Part shown: one piece after another, positions 1-9,589 of the stretch | Layout of the letters: every line of letters begins with the position of its first letter | Numbering within the stretch: the first letter of the stretch is position 1 | Assembly: GCA_947846985.1 (NCBI GenBank) | Contig: CANTUZ010000025.1 | Span: forward strand, 16,676,100 to 16,740,099 | From: Fratercula arctica | Lineage: Eukaryota; Chordata; Aves; Charadriiformes; Alcidae | Length of the DNA: 64,000 nt | Direction: 5' to 3' | The notes under the pieces: model-generated | What the model saw: only the letters and a program-made list of their open reading frames with translations | What the model was told of the DNA's origin: nothing | Databases searched by the model: none | Position numbers and translations under genes: made by a program

Positions 1-4
1 TTCC

Positions 5-362
5 TGTCGTGGTTTGGCCTCAGATGGCAACAAAGAACCACGTGCCGCTCTGTCAAACTCCCCCCCACGGGGAAGAATCAGAAGAAAAAGGCAAAACTCG
101 TGGGTTGAGACAAAGGCAGTTTAACAGAACAGCAGAGGGAACAAGAAAACAATAACAATAACACGGATAGAGGAATATACAAGCACGATTACGGAACCGC
201 CGCTCACCGACCGGACCCGGGACACCCCAGCCCACTCCAAGCGGCGACTTCCTGCCCCCTCCCCCAGCAGCTCAGGGTGGGCATGGCTCGCATGGGATTG
301 AATACCTGTGTCCCTGCCGGAGCCTGGGGAGAATTAACCCTGTCCCCACCGGAACCAGGACA
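5..362 (-). mobile_element. Solo LTR, ERVL-type family
   Basis: Reads on the minus strand as the same LTR family as 39204-39576 and 44914-45285: it starts TGTCCTGGTTCCGG on the minus strand and ends in the AAACCAC-type terminus. Shared blocks include the GTTAATTCTCC-like segment near the start and the TTTGTCTCAACCCACGAGTTTTGCC-like segment near the end. The four bases before it (TTCC) match the end of CTTCC directly after it (363-367). This fits a 5-bp target duplication whose first base lies outside the window. No internal retroviral sequence flanks it, so it is a solo LTR left by recombination. Confidence 0.85.
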
Positions 363-2826
363 CTTCCATATCCCCATAGTGGTCTGGACAAGAAGAAAAG
401 GGATGAGATTCAGGGTGGGGGGGACCTAACAGCTTTCTAACAGGGAGGTGAGCTGAGCCCAGAGACACATTGACCTAGGAGCAAGCAAATCTCCACTTCG
501 GGCAGTTTGAAGGACAAATATTAAAGAACTGGTTGGGCAAATATATCTTGGGCTGCTTAGGAGAAGCTGATACTGCCTTGGGGCAGGAGGGTGATGAGGT
601 GGACCTCCAGATGTCCTGCTCTGCTTCAGTACAGACCAAGGAATAGCTGTCGGCATTTGAGTTACAAGGGGCTCTGGGGGAGGCTGTAAGCAGTTCATAG
701 GGGAGATGAGCAGAGTTCCTACCCCCTGCCTGATCTTTTCCATCACAGGAGCATCCATCTCACATGCCAGGGGTGAGACAGTGTTAAAGTCCAGCCCAGC
801 ATCACCAGGATCCCTGCTGATGCCTCAACAGAGCAGAGGAGCAGGGAGAAAGCAGCAGGAGAGGAGATGGCGTCGTCTTTTAGCCCAGGCAAGTCTGGTT
901 TCCTAGAGGAAGGAGCAGATGTCTCATCCTTTGAGCCACTCAAGAAAGAAATTGGATAAAGCACCAAAGAATATCGCGTGAGATGATCCTGCCCCAAGAA
1001 CGGAGTCACATAGGCAGGACCTACTGCATCTTCCCACCTCTTGTCCCCTCTCTCTTCCAGCTCATGGGGCAGTAACCCTCTAAGGTGACATTGAGACAGC
1101 ATTTGCATTTTCAAAGCTTCTGCTGTTGCTAAGCAGAGGAGTTAACTCTCAATTTGTCATCCTTCATGTATGTGGCTCGCAGGAAAGAGGAAAGAGAAGA
1201 GGAAGAGAAATATTAAAAATAGCTTATGAGAACAAAGCAGAAAGGACTTGAAGAGAAGTTTTCACCTCAGATTTACATAAGGCACTGGTGGCATCTTGAG
1301 GTCCAGTTTACAGTGAGAAGTTCTGCTGTCATGGTCTGGATTAATGGCATGTGTAGCCTTCTCCTCTCCTGATGAGACTTCTCCTTCCTGGAGCCATGTG
1401 TTCCTACACCAGACCCTATTTCTTGTTCTCTGAGCCCAAAAAAAACCCCAATTCCTTCAGGTGAAAAAAAAAAGAGATGAAGAGAGAACAACTCTATGGT
1501 TTGTGGCAGAGCACACCCATATAGAGCCCTGCTTGCAGGCAGGTAGCGACCATCTGCGGGACAGCAGCTAAAGGAGGAGGAGGAGAAGGCTTCATCCTTT
1601 CATTAAGATATATCGGAGCTGATTAGGAGGGGGAAATGCCACATGATAAGTCAAAAAGTTATGTCAACTGCAGGGCAGCCTGGGCTAGGGGAAGGGGACA
1701 CCAGGCAGAGCAGCTGAGCCTCCCTGGGACCGTGAGCAGAAATGCAGGCAGGAGCCTTGGAGGGGGCTGCCCAGGCTTCAAAGTGCTCTGTTGCTTCAAC
1801 AGTTTCTATTTTCTGTGAGCAGTGGATGTTTTTGTAGGAGAGGGGGAAAAAAACTTTTGGGGAAAAAGACCAATATTCTCTCTAAAAGCAGGCCTGATGG
1901 AAATTTTGCAGCCTGCCCTATTGAATACACCAGGGCTTTCTTTACTTTCTGCCTTGCATGATTATCTCTTTCATTAACATTTGAGACAGGCAACAGGTGG
2001 AGATAAGTCCTTAATAGCTTCAAACTTTACTTCTCCCATCTCTCCCAGCATTTAGCTGGTTCAGACAAAGCCTGCGCTGGAGGCTGGCTGTAAGGAAAGG
2101 TGTTTCAATTACCATAGAAATAAGGGCAGCTCAATCCCAAAAGGGCTCAGCTCCCACCCATTGAATCAACCCAACATTTTCCTCTGAGCCTGAGCAAAGC
2201 CACGTTTGACCAGTGAGCTGGGATGCTGCGTTAACAGAGCAGGTCCTTGCTGGACAGCGTCAGTCGGGGAAAGTCACAGTGAGGCCTTCTGGGTTGGATG
2301 CGTTATCAGACTCATTAGCAATGGAAATGGGGCATGTGGAGGTGCAGCTGTAAGTGGGTGCTGGGGTTGGGGCATTTGGGAATGATGGTGGCTGTGATGT
2401 TAAACTTGAGCATTTGGGAGGTGGGGATGGAGGTGTGAATGGGGCTGATAAGGTTTGAGGAGCAGGGAGAAGCAATGAAGCATGGGCAGCTGGGACCAAG
2501 CTGTTGGGATTGGGAAGAACAGGGATGAAGCCAAAGACTCATTGCTGGCCCCCGTTGTGGGGCCGGATGGGATGTGGCGGGCAGAGGTGAAGCGATTTTT
2601 CTCTCCTGGAGAGAGCACTGCTGACAGCATTGTGTCTGCAGCCCTCACAGATGTGACCCAGATGAGATGGTTGGCTAAACCCAATGATGATGGAAGTACC
2701 TGCTACCCAGGAAGCCTGGCACCAAAGTGAGAGCACAGCTCCCAGCCCACGTGTCCTGCCAGTCAACCTCATCCAGTATTGACAAAACATTATGTCCATT
2801 GATCCAAGATAATTTAAGAAGGATGT
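363..2826. other. Upstream flank, no gene recognised
   Basis: About 2.5 kb without a recognisable gene, RNA or young repeat. The open frames here are short, overlap on both strands and show no family motif. From about 919 onward this segment is repeated after the N gap, starting at 12579. Confidence 0.6.
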
Positions 2827-3270
2827 TCAGGTCCTGGAATGCATCCAGGGGAGGGCAGCAAAGCTGGTGAAAAGGCTGGAAGACATGTCCTATGAGGAGT
2901 GGCTGAGGAATCTGGGTTTGTCTAGTTTGGAGAAAAGGAAGCTGAGGGATGACCTCATGGCTCTCTACAGCTTCCCGAGGAGGGGAAGTGGGGAGGGAGG
3001 TGCTGATCTCCCCGGTATCCAGTGATAGAACACGTGGGAATGGTTCAAAGCTGCATCAGGGGAGGTTTATATTTAGGAAGGATTTCTTTGCAGAGAGGAT
3101 GGACAGACATTGGAACAGGCTTCCTAGAGAGGTGTTTGCTGCCCCATGCTTGTCAGTGTTTAAGAGACATTTGGACAATGCCCTTAATAATATGCTTTAA
3201 CTTTTGGTCAGCCCTGAAGTGGTCAAGGGCACTTTGGACTAGATGATCGTTGTAGGTCCCTTCCAACTGA
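2827..3270 (+). mobile_element. CR1 LINE, 5'-truncated 3' end
   Basis: Contains the degenerate C-terminal part of CR1 ORF2: block similarity to 58230-58620, including the segments translating to SYEE-LR-LGLSSLEKRKLRDDL, RGNGSKLHQGRF and [10 protein letters not shown]. It is followed by a CR1 3' UTR ending in ACTAGATGATCGTTGTAGGTCCC and CTTCCAACTGAAAT. It is heavily truncated at its 5' end, as is usual for CR1, and runs directly into a pentanucleotide tail. Confidence 0.9.
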
Positions 3271-3356
3271 AATAATATAATATAATATAATATAATATAA
3301 TAATATAATATAATATAATATAATATAATATAATATAATATAATATAATATAATAT
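3271..3356 (+). repeat. (ATAAT)n microsatellite, CR1 3' tail
   Basis: About 17 near-perfect copies of ATAAT/TATAA, starting exactly where the CR1 3' terminus ends, with one phase slip near 3299. CR1 elements normally end in a few short tandem units, so this is an expanded tail. The second copy of the region (15045-15118) has a shorter, more irregular version. Confidence 0.95.
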
Positions 3357-3764
3357 TTCTAAGACATAAATAAGAAGAACACGAGTCTGAGCTCCTACCA
3401 GAAAACACACCCAGCAAGGTACAGCCCGGCCGCTGAGGAACTCAACAGCGTTTTGGCCACGCAAGTGTTTGTGATCCAGCCCTCCAGCCCCCAGGCTGAG
3501 GATGTGAGGAGCAGAAATTAAGCGCTAGCCTTTCTGTAAATCTGAGCCTCACTCCAGGGGTGGTAAGGAGTGAGCAACCGGTGGCTGACGCTGTGTCCTA
3601 GCAGAGAGGCGCACACGATGGGAACAGTGGTGTTTTTTCACAAGCAATAGGCGGGCAAGCCGGGCCATGTACAACTATGTGATTTTTTCTTCCAGATTAA
3701 CCCCCACAGGCAAATGACATCTGAGACGCTCGTCCCTGCTCACGAGAAAACCTGTGCCAGTCCC
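3357..3764. other. Unique flank between CR1 tail and provirus
   Basis: About 400 bp with no recognised feature. A stretch around 3420-3510 is nearly base-identical in the second copy (15180-15266), although the surrounding second copy is full of indels. Confidence 0.5.
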
Positions 3765-3770
3765 CACAGG

Positions 3771-4097
3771 TGTGGAGCATTGATTCACAGACTCTGGCAG
3801 GGTATGGACCAAAGACCTTTATTACAACAATTTCCCGAGTTTTATAGGTACAGGTACTTTCCACGCGCAGGCAGCATCCTGCTGATAGGTTGAAGGTCGA
3901 TTGCCACGCGCTTCTCAGTGTCTTCTAATTGGTCGTCTCTGACTGTTCACGCGGAGCAGCAGCTTTGCTTTTCACATTCCTTTCCTTGCTGATATCTCCT
4001 GACGCTTGCTTATCTTTTCTCTCAAGGCGCCTCTCACGGGTACAGCTTTGTCTCATCGAGGCCAAACAGATTCCCTATCATACTCTCTATCTCCACA
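3771..4097 (-). repeat. 3' LTR of ERVK-type provirus
   Basis: 327 bp, TG...CA-bounded on the minus strand. It matches the 5' LTR (7118-7459) and the solo LTR at 38359-38684 over its whole length. On the minus strand it carries TATAAA and an AATAAAGG polyadenylation signal near 3818-3850, as in the solo copy. Confidence 0.9.
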
Positions 4098-4115
4098 ATT
4101 CCCCCTTTTTAATTT
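4098..4115 (-). other. Polypurine tract of ERVK-type provirus
   Basis: On the minus strand this reads AAAAAGGGGGAAT immediately before the TGTGGAGA start of the 3' LTR. That is the expected position and composition of the plus-strand primer tract. Confidence 0.75.
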
Positions 4116-4135
4116 TTTCTGCAACAAAAGCTTGA

Positions 4136-4861
4136 TTAATCATTTTTTGCACTATTTTCTGTAAGCAACCTAAAATACAGCACACGACAAGCATTGGATG
4201 ACAAAGACGACATGTTTAGAAAATTTAAAACATCAGTTGCTTTATACAATCGCTCTTGAGGTGTCATACCTACAGGATTCCCCCTTTTTCGTTTATCAAG
4301 CATGGTTTTTAAAGTATGATGAATACATTTCACAATTGCTTGCCCAGTTGGGGAATGAGGAATACCGGTGACACGTTTAATACCCCATGTCTGTAGAGAG
4401 GCCTGTATTTTAGCGGACACATAAGGTGGTCTGTTATCAGTTTTTACAGTTTTCGGTACTCCCGTGACTGCAATGCATTGCAACCGATGTCGAATAACAT
4501 CATGAACCTTCTCTCCTGTAGGAGCAGTAGCTACAACAAGGTGAGAAAACAAATCAACTGAAACATGTACATAGCGCAAACGTCCAAATTCCATGATGTG
4601 CGTAACCTTGGATTGCCAGAATTTATCAGGTGTAAGCCCTCGCGGGTTAATCCCCGCAAATGATGGCAGAGGAGCCAGCTGCTGACAGCGCAAACGACCC
4701 TGCGAAATCAAGCGTGCTAACATTTCAATCATCAGAGTTACTGTTTTTGAAAAGGTATGTGGCAAAAATACCCACTCTAATGCAGTCAGGCTCTTTGCGA
4801 GCGCATCATCCCACTGTCCTATCAGCGCGTAAGGTTGAAAGTCTTGATATATCATAAACAA
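4136..4861 (-). pseudogene. ERVK integrase fragment (second copy in the provirus)
   Basis: A 241-codon open frame resembling betaretrovirus-type integrase. It has a degenerate N-terminal zinc-binding region (around residues 40-65), then the catalytic core. The first core Asp is visible in HVSVDLFSH (about residue 103) and the second in VKTDNRPPY (about 142). The third acidic position, expected in GQAIVE, reads GQAIVK, so the third DDE residue is missing. The frame ends about 25 bp before the polypurine tract, so the C-terminal domain and env are deleted at this end. A second integrase piece lies at 5880-6817. Not functional. Confidence 0.8.
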
Positions 4862-5265
4862 ATCTGCAGTGTGCTGTAATGCCTGCTGAGCTGTTGGGGC
4901 TAATGAACGTGGAACCTACAGGGGAGGGGGGTCAGACACAGCGCTTCAGGGCGTCCCCTGTATCTTCAAAGTGCGCTCATGTCTCTCCCCCTCTCTCCGA
5001 CCCGAGACAGCCCCCTTATATCCTGCCCCGGATGGAGTGGAAAAGTACAGGCTAGGGTCGCTACATGCGTGGCCAGCGCATGCAGCGAGCCCCACCAGAC
5101 TCATGATCCAGCTTTGCTAACTGCAGATGTCTGATACCTGACTACCTTGTACTCCCTCCTTGTTATTTTCTTCTTTGAAAGTTAGGTTCTCATGGATACA
5201 CATATAGTTTTTCAGCAACAGTACCGAGTCCCTTTTTCCCAACATGTATACTGGGTTTGGTTCAA
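4862..5265 (-). other. Unassigned internal stretch of the ERVK provirus
   Basis: About 400 bp between the env end and the second integrase fragment. On the minus strand it contains a TATA-like GGATATAAGG (near 5012-5022), a GC-rich, pyrimidine-biased segment and several stops. It is conserved in the second copy (about 16690-17095). It may be a piece of another element or the join between two recombined proviruses. I could not assign it. Confidence 0.35.
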
Positions 5266-5799
5266 CTAGTAATTTTCCGTCGTGTCTCGCTCAGACCATC
5301 CTCTATTATCCCTTACACATGCCACCCCGTGGTCCATAGTTGGGACACCATGATATTCTACAACTCGTACAAGGGTATGATGCAAAGCGGCATCTACAAC
5401 TGATCGTATAATGCTTATTAAACACGGCAAACAGCATACTAAACATAACAGACAAATTCCTTCCACACAGGCAATGAGTATAATTTCCTTCAACCAACCC
5501 CACCCCCAAGTCCATCCAGCAAAGAGATTTCACCCAGTGGTCTCCACAAGTTGCTGGCTCGGTCGGTGCAGTTCTTGCAACTGGGCATGGATGGATTTGG
5601 AGTGGTCACTTAGATTCATACAACACAGTCCTTTAAAATCTTGACAACCGTGTCCGTGAGCCCCTATACCGTAGTATGCGCCTCCCCTTTCAGACCGATG
5701 GTTAGTTGGTTCTTCAAAGATGCTGTGTTCAGACTTCCATAACTGCGTCCATGCCTGCTTGCTAGGGTTCTGTAGACCGAACCAGGATAGCAGAGTCAT
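5266..5799 (-). pseudogene. ERVK provirus envelope transmembrane (TM) remnant
   Basis: Two adjacent minus-strand frames (5799-5530, then 5493-5266 after a frame change) make up a TM ectodomain and anchor. The first has a C-X6-CC motif ([10 protein letters not shown]) followed by NLSDHS, the disulphide-bonding loop seen in alpha- and gammaretroviral TM proteins. The second has a hydrophobic, cysteine-rich anchor (LLCLVCCLPCLISII) and a short basic tail. Most of the surface subunit is absent or unrecognisable. The frame is broken, so it is a relic. Confidence 0.75.
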
Positions 5800-5879
5800 T
5801 CAGTGCTTCTGGCTTTGTTGCTGCTTGTAGGGGCGCACACACTGGGCTGGAACCCACCGAGGTCCCGTTCCCCTCATCT

Positions 5880-6980
5880 ACTATTTCGTCTTCAGTAGTT
5901 TTATTCAACTCTTCTTGGCGATGACTCACTGCAGGTCGTACTAGCCGTGCCGGGACCCACCGGGTCCTGTTTCCTGTGGAAATACAAGCATACCCTCGAC
6001 CCCAGGTAATTAACTTAAATGGTCCTTCCTCTTTTCCCGTGAGCAACGACTTTACCCATACGTCTGCACAACTTTCGGGGTCAAGATTTATAAGCTTTTT
6101 TAAGGATATAAAGTGTCTTAATAAAACTGGTTCTTGCATGCTTTCATCTATCGTTAAGTGATTTAGTACGTATAAGGCTTTCTGTAACGGTGCCTGTGGG
6201 GGTTCCCGTAACATTCCCCATTTTTGTTTTCTAGCATCTCTTTAAGTGTGCGATGTGCGCGTTCCACAATGCCTTGGCCTTGTGGGGAGTGGGGACCAAT
6301 GGACCTGTGCTACGTGCCGCACCGGGTAGGTCCACCCAAGTATTGTACAGAAGGTGTGAGTTTTTGCACTACGGTGTAACCCCGGGCCGTTATCAGTTTT
6401 TTATTTGGTGTGGAATGCCTAAACGCGGCGAATAGCGCCCCGCCAAATGAACGAATAACGTCACGGCGTGCTTTTTCTCCCGTTTGCAGGCAGTAGCCCA
6501 GAGAGCTCCTCGCATAAGGTATCGATGGAGACATGTAATGATTTTTTGTCGACCAAAATTCGGGAACTAGGAGTGGACATACGGTTTTGACCAATACTAA
6601 TGCAAGGCTTGCACTAGCTCGAGGGTTTTTGAACATCACCACAACGCTGCAGCGGAGCAAACTGTTGGCATTCAGAACGTTGCACAATTTCTCTCGCTAA
6701 TACACCAAGACAATTGGAATTGTTTATGCAACGTTTCTGCTGACTGATGGAAATGAGATGAGACATTGGGCTTGTTCTACCGTTCCGGGAATGGGCGGAC
6801 CAAGCTGGAGTCAGCAAGGCGTCGCACAGCCCTGCGGTTTCCCTCTGCTAGCAAAGCAGAGTTTCCTTCATCATATTGTATAGCCCTTTACTTGAAAACT
6901 TTTCTAATATACATACAATGCGCCTTTATTCCTCTGAGGCCATTTTTTACTCCCATCTCTATTCACATTCCCTAGCTGCT
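5880..6980 (-). pseudogene. ERVK RNase H end and integrase, frame-disrupted
   Basis: Minus-strand frames run from an RNase H-like C-terminal tail (about 6980-6820) into the integrase zinc-binding region (6817-6614, with SECQQFAPL). A core fragment follows (6687-6310, with GEKARRDVIR and a damaged second-Asp region), then the SH3-like C-terminal domain (6214-5880, with GPFKLITWGRGYACI and RWVPARLVRP). Several frameshifts separate these pieces. The order and motifs fit betaretrovirus-type pol. It overlaps in content with the separate integrase fragment at 4136-4861. Confidence 0.75.
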
Positions 6981-7094
6981 CACCTATTTCCTTGGTGATT
7001 AGTCCGTCCGACTGCGAGCTCTCCAATACCGCCAGAATAGCTATTTTTTCGTTCAGCCCGGGCTGCTCCACCGGTTTTATCTCCTACGATTCAA

Positions 7095-7115
7095 GTCCCT
7101 GTTTCAGGGGCGCCA
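7095..7115 (-). other. Primer-binding site, tRNA-Lys type
   Basis: Two bases inside the 5' LTR, the minus strand reads TGGCGCC, then CCTGA, then AACAGGGAC. This matches a Lys-3-type primer site with about 3 extra bases in the middle. The second copy (18982-19001) has a different middle but the same ends (TGGCGCC and AACAGGGAC). Shared ends with differing interiors suggest sequence error in the middle. Confidence 0.75.
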
Positions 7116-7117
7116 TT

Positions 7118-7459
7118 TGTGGAGCGTTGATTCACAGACTCTGGCAGGTATGGACAAGACCTTTATTACAACAATTTCCCTCCGCAGTTTTATAGGTACA
7201 GGTACCATCATGCGCAGAGTCGAGCATCCTACTTGATAGGTTGAAGTCGATTGGCCACGCGCTATCTCCAGTGTCTTCTAACTGGTCGTCTCTGTCTGTT
7301 CATTTCACGCGGAGCATGCAGCTTTGCTTTTCACATTCCTTTCCTTGCTGATATCTCCTGGCGCTTGCCTTATCTTTTCCATCAGGTGCCTCTCACGGGT
7401 ACAGCTTTTGTCTCATCAAAGGCCAAACAGATTCATATGTTACTCACTCTCTCTCCACA
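7118..7459 (-). repeat. 5' LTR of ERVK-type provirus
   Basis: 342 bp, TG...CA-bounded on the minus strand, matching 3771-4097 with scattered small indels. It is flanked at its outer end by CACAGG (7460-7465). Confidence 0.9.
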
Positions 7460-7465
7460 CACAGG

Positions 7466-9589
7466 GATGCATTTTCCCAAGGTTATTGGATTTTGCAAGG
7501 GCCTGTGCCCCTGACATGTCAAGGTGGAGTATTTTACAGCCTGGAGGCACTTGCAAGCCCTGGACCAGGTACCAGTGCCAGTTCTGGAGCGTCTTTGGAG
7601 GAGGTGATGGGGGCCTCCTTGGGGAGAGCCCAAGGGGCAGGAGGAGGGCAAGCAGAGCAGTCACAGGAATGAGCAGGAGGATGCCATGCTTGCCACCAGG
7701 TCGACAGCAAATTTGTCCTGGTAACAGCTGGTGCATGGGGAAAACCGTGCTGCTCCTGCTTCTTCTGCATTCCCATGGGCGAGAGGTTTGAAGCAGGACA
7801 GGGTTGCTTTGCTAGTGACAGTTAAAGACTTCAGATCCGATCTGCAGGCAGCTGATCCCAGACACACGATCCCCCACCAGTGCAGGGAGTCACTCACTGC
7901 CAGTCCTGTGACTTTGTGACTTCGGGAAAGTCTGTGGCTCTGGAAAAGGCAGAAGGTGGGTCTAATGGTCACCCATTCCGATGGGCCTGTCCTCAGGATG
8001 GGAAAGCAGTGAGAGGTGATGGAGGCAAGCTACATAAGGATGGAGGGATGATGGGATACATCATCCAACCCATTTATCCAAGAAGTAGGGGCCTCTGTGA
8101 GGTGAAATAAGCCCTGCCATGTGCAGAAGGATGAAAGAAATGCCAAGCAGAAATGGGTTAAGATATGTCAAACACTGGGTGTCTGATGAATCCCATTCCT
8201 TTCTACGTGGTAACCGTGGTACTCTTTTTATTGTCTAAATAAATGTCCTGCTCCTCTGAACGTCACTGAGTTGTTGGATGGAGTAAAATCCTGCAGCAAT
8301 GAGTCCCACAATCTAATGAAATAAGTATTCCCCATTATTGGTTCCTACTTTCTGGACAGTCCCTGTTGACTCTCCCCTTGTTCTTGCTGTCTTTGACTGC
8401 TTTGTTCATTTAATTAATCAAGTACACACTCCTCAATCCCTCTCTATACAGCAGCATCTCAGGGTCTTTTACCATTTCATCCCTGGACTCCATGTAATCC
8501 AATGCCACAGATTTATATTAAGGCATTATGCGATTTTCACTTTTATTCATCCCCAATTTTTATTTGACCACAAGTCCACAGACAACAGAGATTTCCTTCA
8601 AATAACTGACATTTTGGGGGGACTTAACAATAACATTTTTTTTATTTAGAACATCATACACAGCCTATTAGTTGTTTAAATTATTCCTGATAGAACCACA
8701 TTAATTCTTTATCAAGAAATAGGCATCAGCTTTTCTCTGTCAGGGCTGTTACATCCTTATTACTTCGGGCTGAGATTAACTTAATTACTTTCCGCCTTGG
8801 CTGGTCATAAAATGTGGCATCTTGCAAACTACGTCCCCGTGCCAGATATTTCTCATGCAACTGAGTGGTCCTGCGTGCTGACAGGCAGGTGAGTACATTA
8901 ACATTTCCAGAAGTGAAACCCAGATTTGCACCATCTGGGAGTATGCTATGCTGTTTGTCTTCCTCATGGATAATTACTTTGTTATTTTCATTTATTTATT
9001 TTTACAATGATAATTATTTATTTTATTCCTTTAAAGGGCCCCCCCTCAAAATATAAGCAGACTGAGGCACTTGCTCATGTTCCAGGTCATATCCGTGCCA
9101 CCTGCTGCTAACATTTTCTCCTCTTAACGTGTCGTGGTAATGGCGGAGGTGCGGATCGGAAACTGAGTTTTCTGCCTGTAGCACCTCACACATCCGTGGG
9201 AGGGGGTAACTGCCTGTTCCTCTCCTACTGCTGCTTGGGGCTTGCTGCAGGATTTTTAGGGGATGCTGGGTCATGCAGAGTCGCTCCTCAAAAACCATCC
9301 TTTGTACAAAAACTGCTCTTTTTGACCGTGAGTGTCTGTCAGCGCAGCAGCGTGAGCCGGCCCTGCTCCGCCGTACACACCCGTGACCCCCGCGCAGCAC
9401 CGCCCCCTCCGTCCTGCTCCCACTCGCAGCCCAGCACATGGCTTCTACCCAACCCCGCTGCCCCCACGCCAGGCACTGTGGGGCCGGGCCTCGCTGGAAA
9501 GGAGATACGGGCCTGGCCCGTAGGGGCTGATACAGTACCAGGAACCACTCACCTACACACCCTACAGGCCCTATGGTGGGGAGCGCTGT
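7466..9589. other. Flank upstream of UBE2R2, no gene recognised
   Basis: About 2.1 kb between the provirus and the CpG island. I see no exon, RNA gene or named repeat. Parts of it (for example 8560-8610, 8640-8760 and 8840-9000) are essentially identical in the second copy (20545-20960), while other parts differ by many 1-3 bp indels. Confidence 0.5.

Larger units (their letters stand above)
3771..7459 (-). mobile_element. ERVK-type provirus, internally deleted
   Basis: A provirus on the minus strand, bounded by LTRs that begin TGTGGAGA and end CTCCACA. A perfect 6-bp target duplication, CACAGG, lies at 3765-3770 and 7460-7465. Minus-strand order is: 5' LTR (7118-7459), Lys-type primer-binding site (7095-7115), a short leader, the end of RNase H plus integrase (about 6980-5880), envelope transmembrane part (5799-5266), an unassigned stretch (5265-4862), a second integrase fragment (4861-4136), polypurine tract (4098-4115) and 3' LTR (3771-4097). 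Gag, protease and most of RT are absent. At 3.7 kb against the usual 7-9 kb, it is a deletion derivative. Having two integrase pieces in the same orientation implies a recombinant or rearranged internal region. The 6-bp duplication and Lys primer site support ERVK (class II). Confidence 0.9.

Noticed and set aside
426..1114. Overlapping open frames near the window start
   Set aside because: Both strands carry frames of similar length with no motif, and the indel-bearing second copy does not preserve them.
3153..3464. Tyr/Ile-rich minus-strand frame
   Set aside because: Translation of the (ATAAT)n microsatellite.
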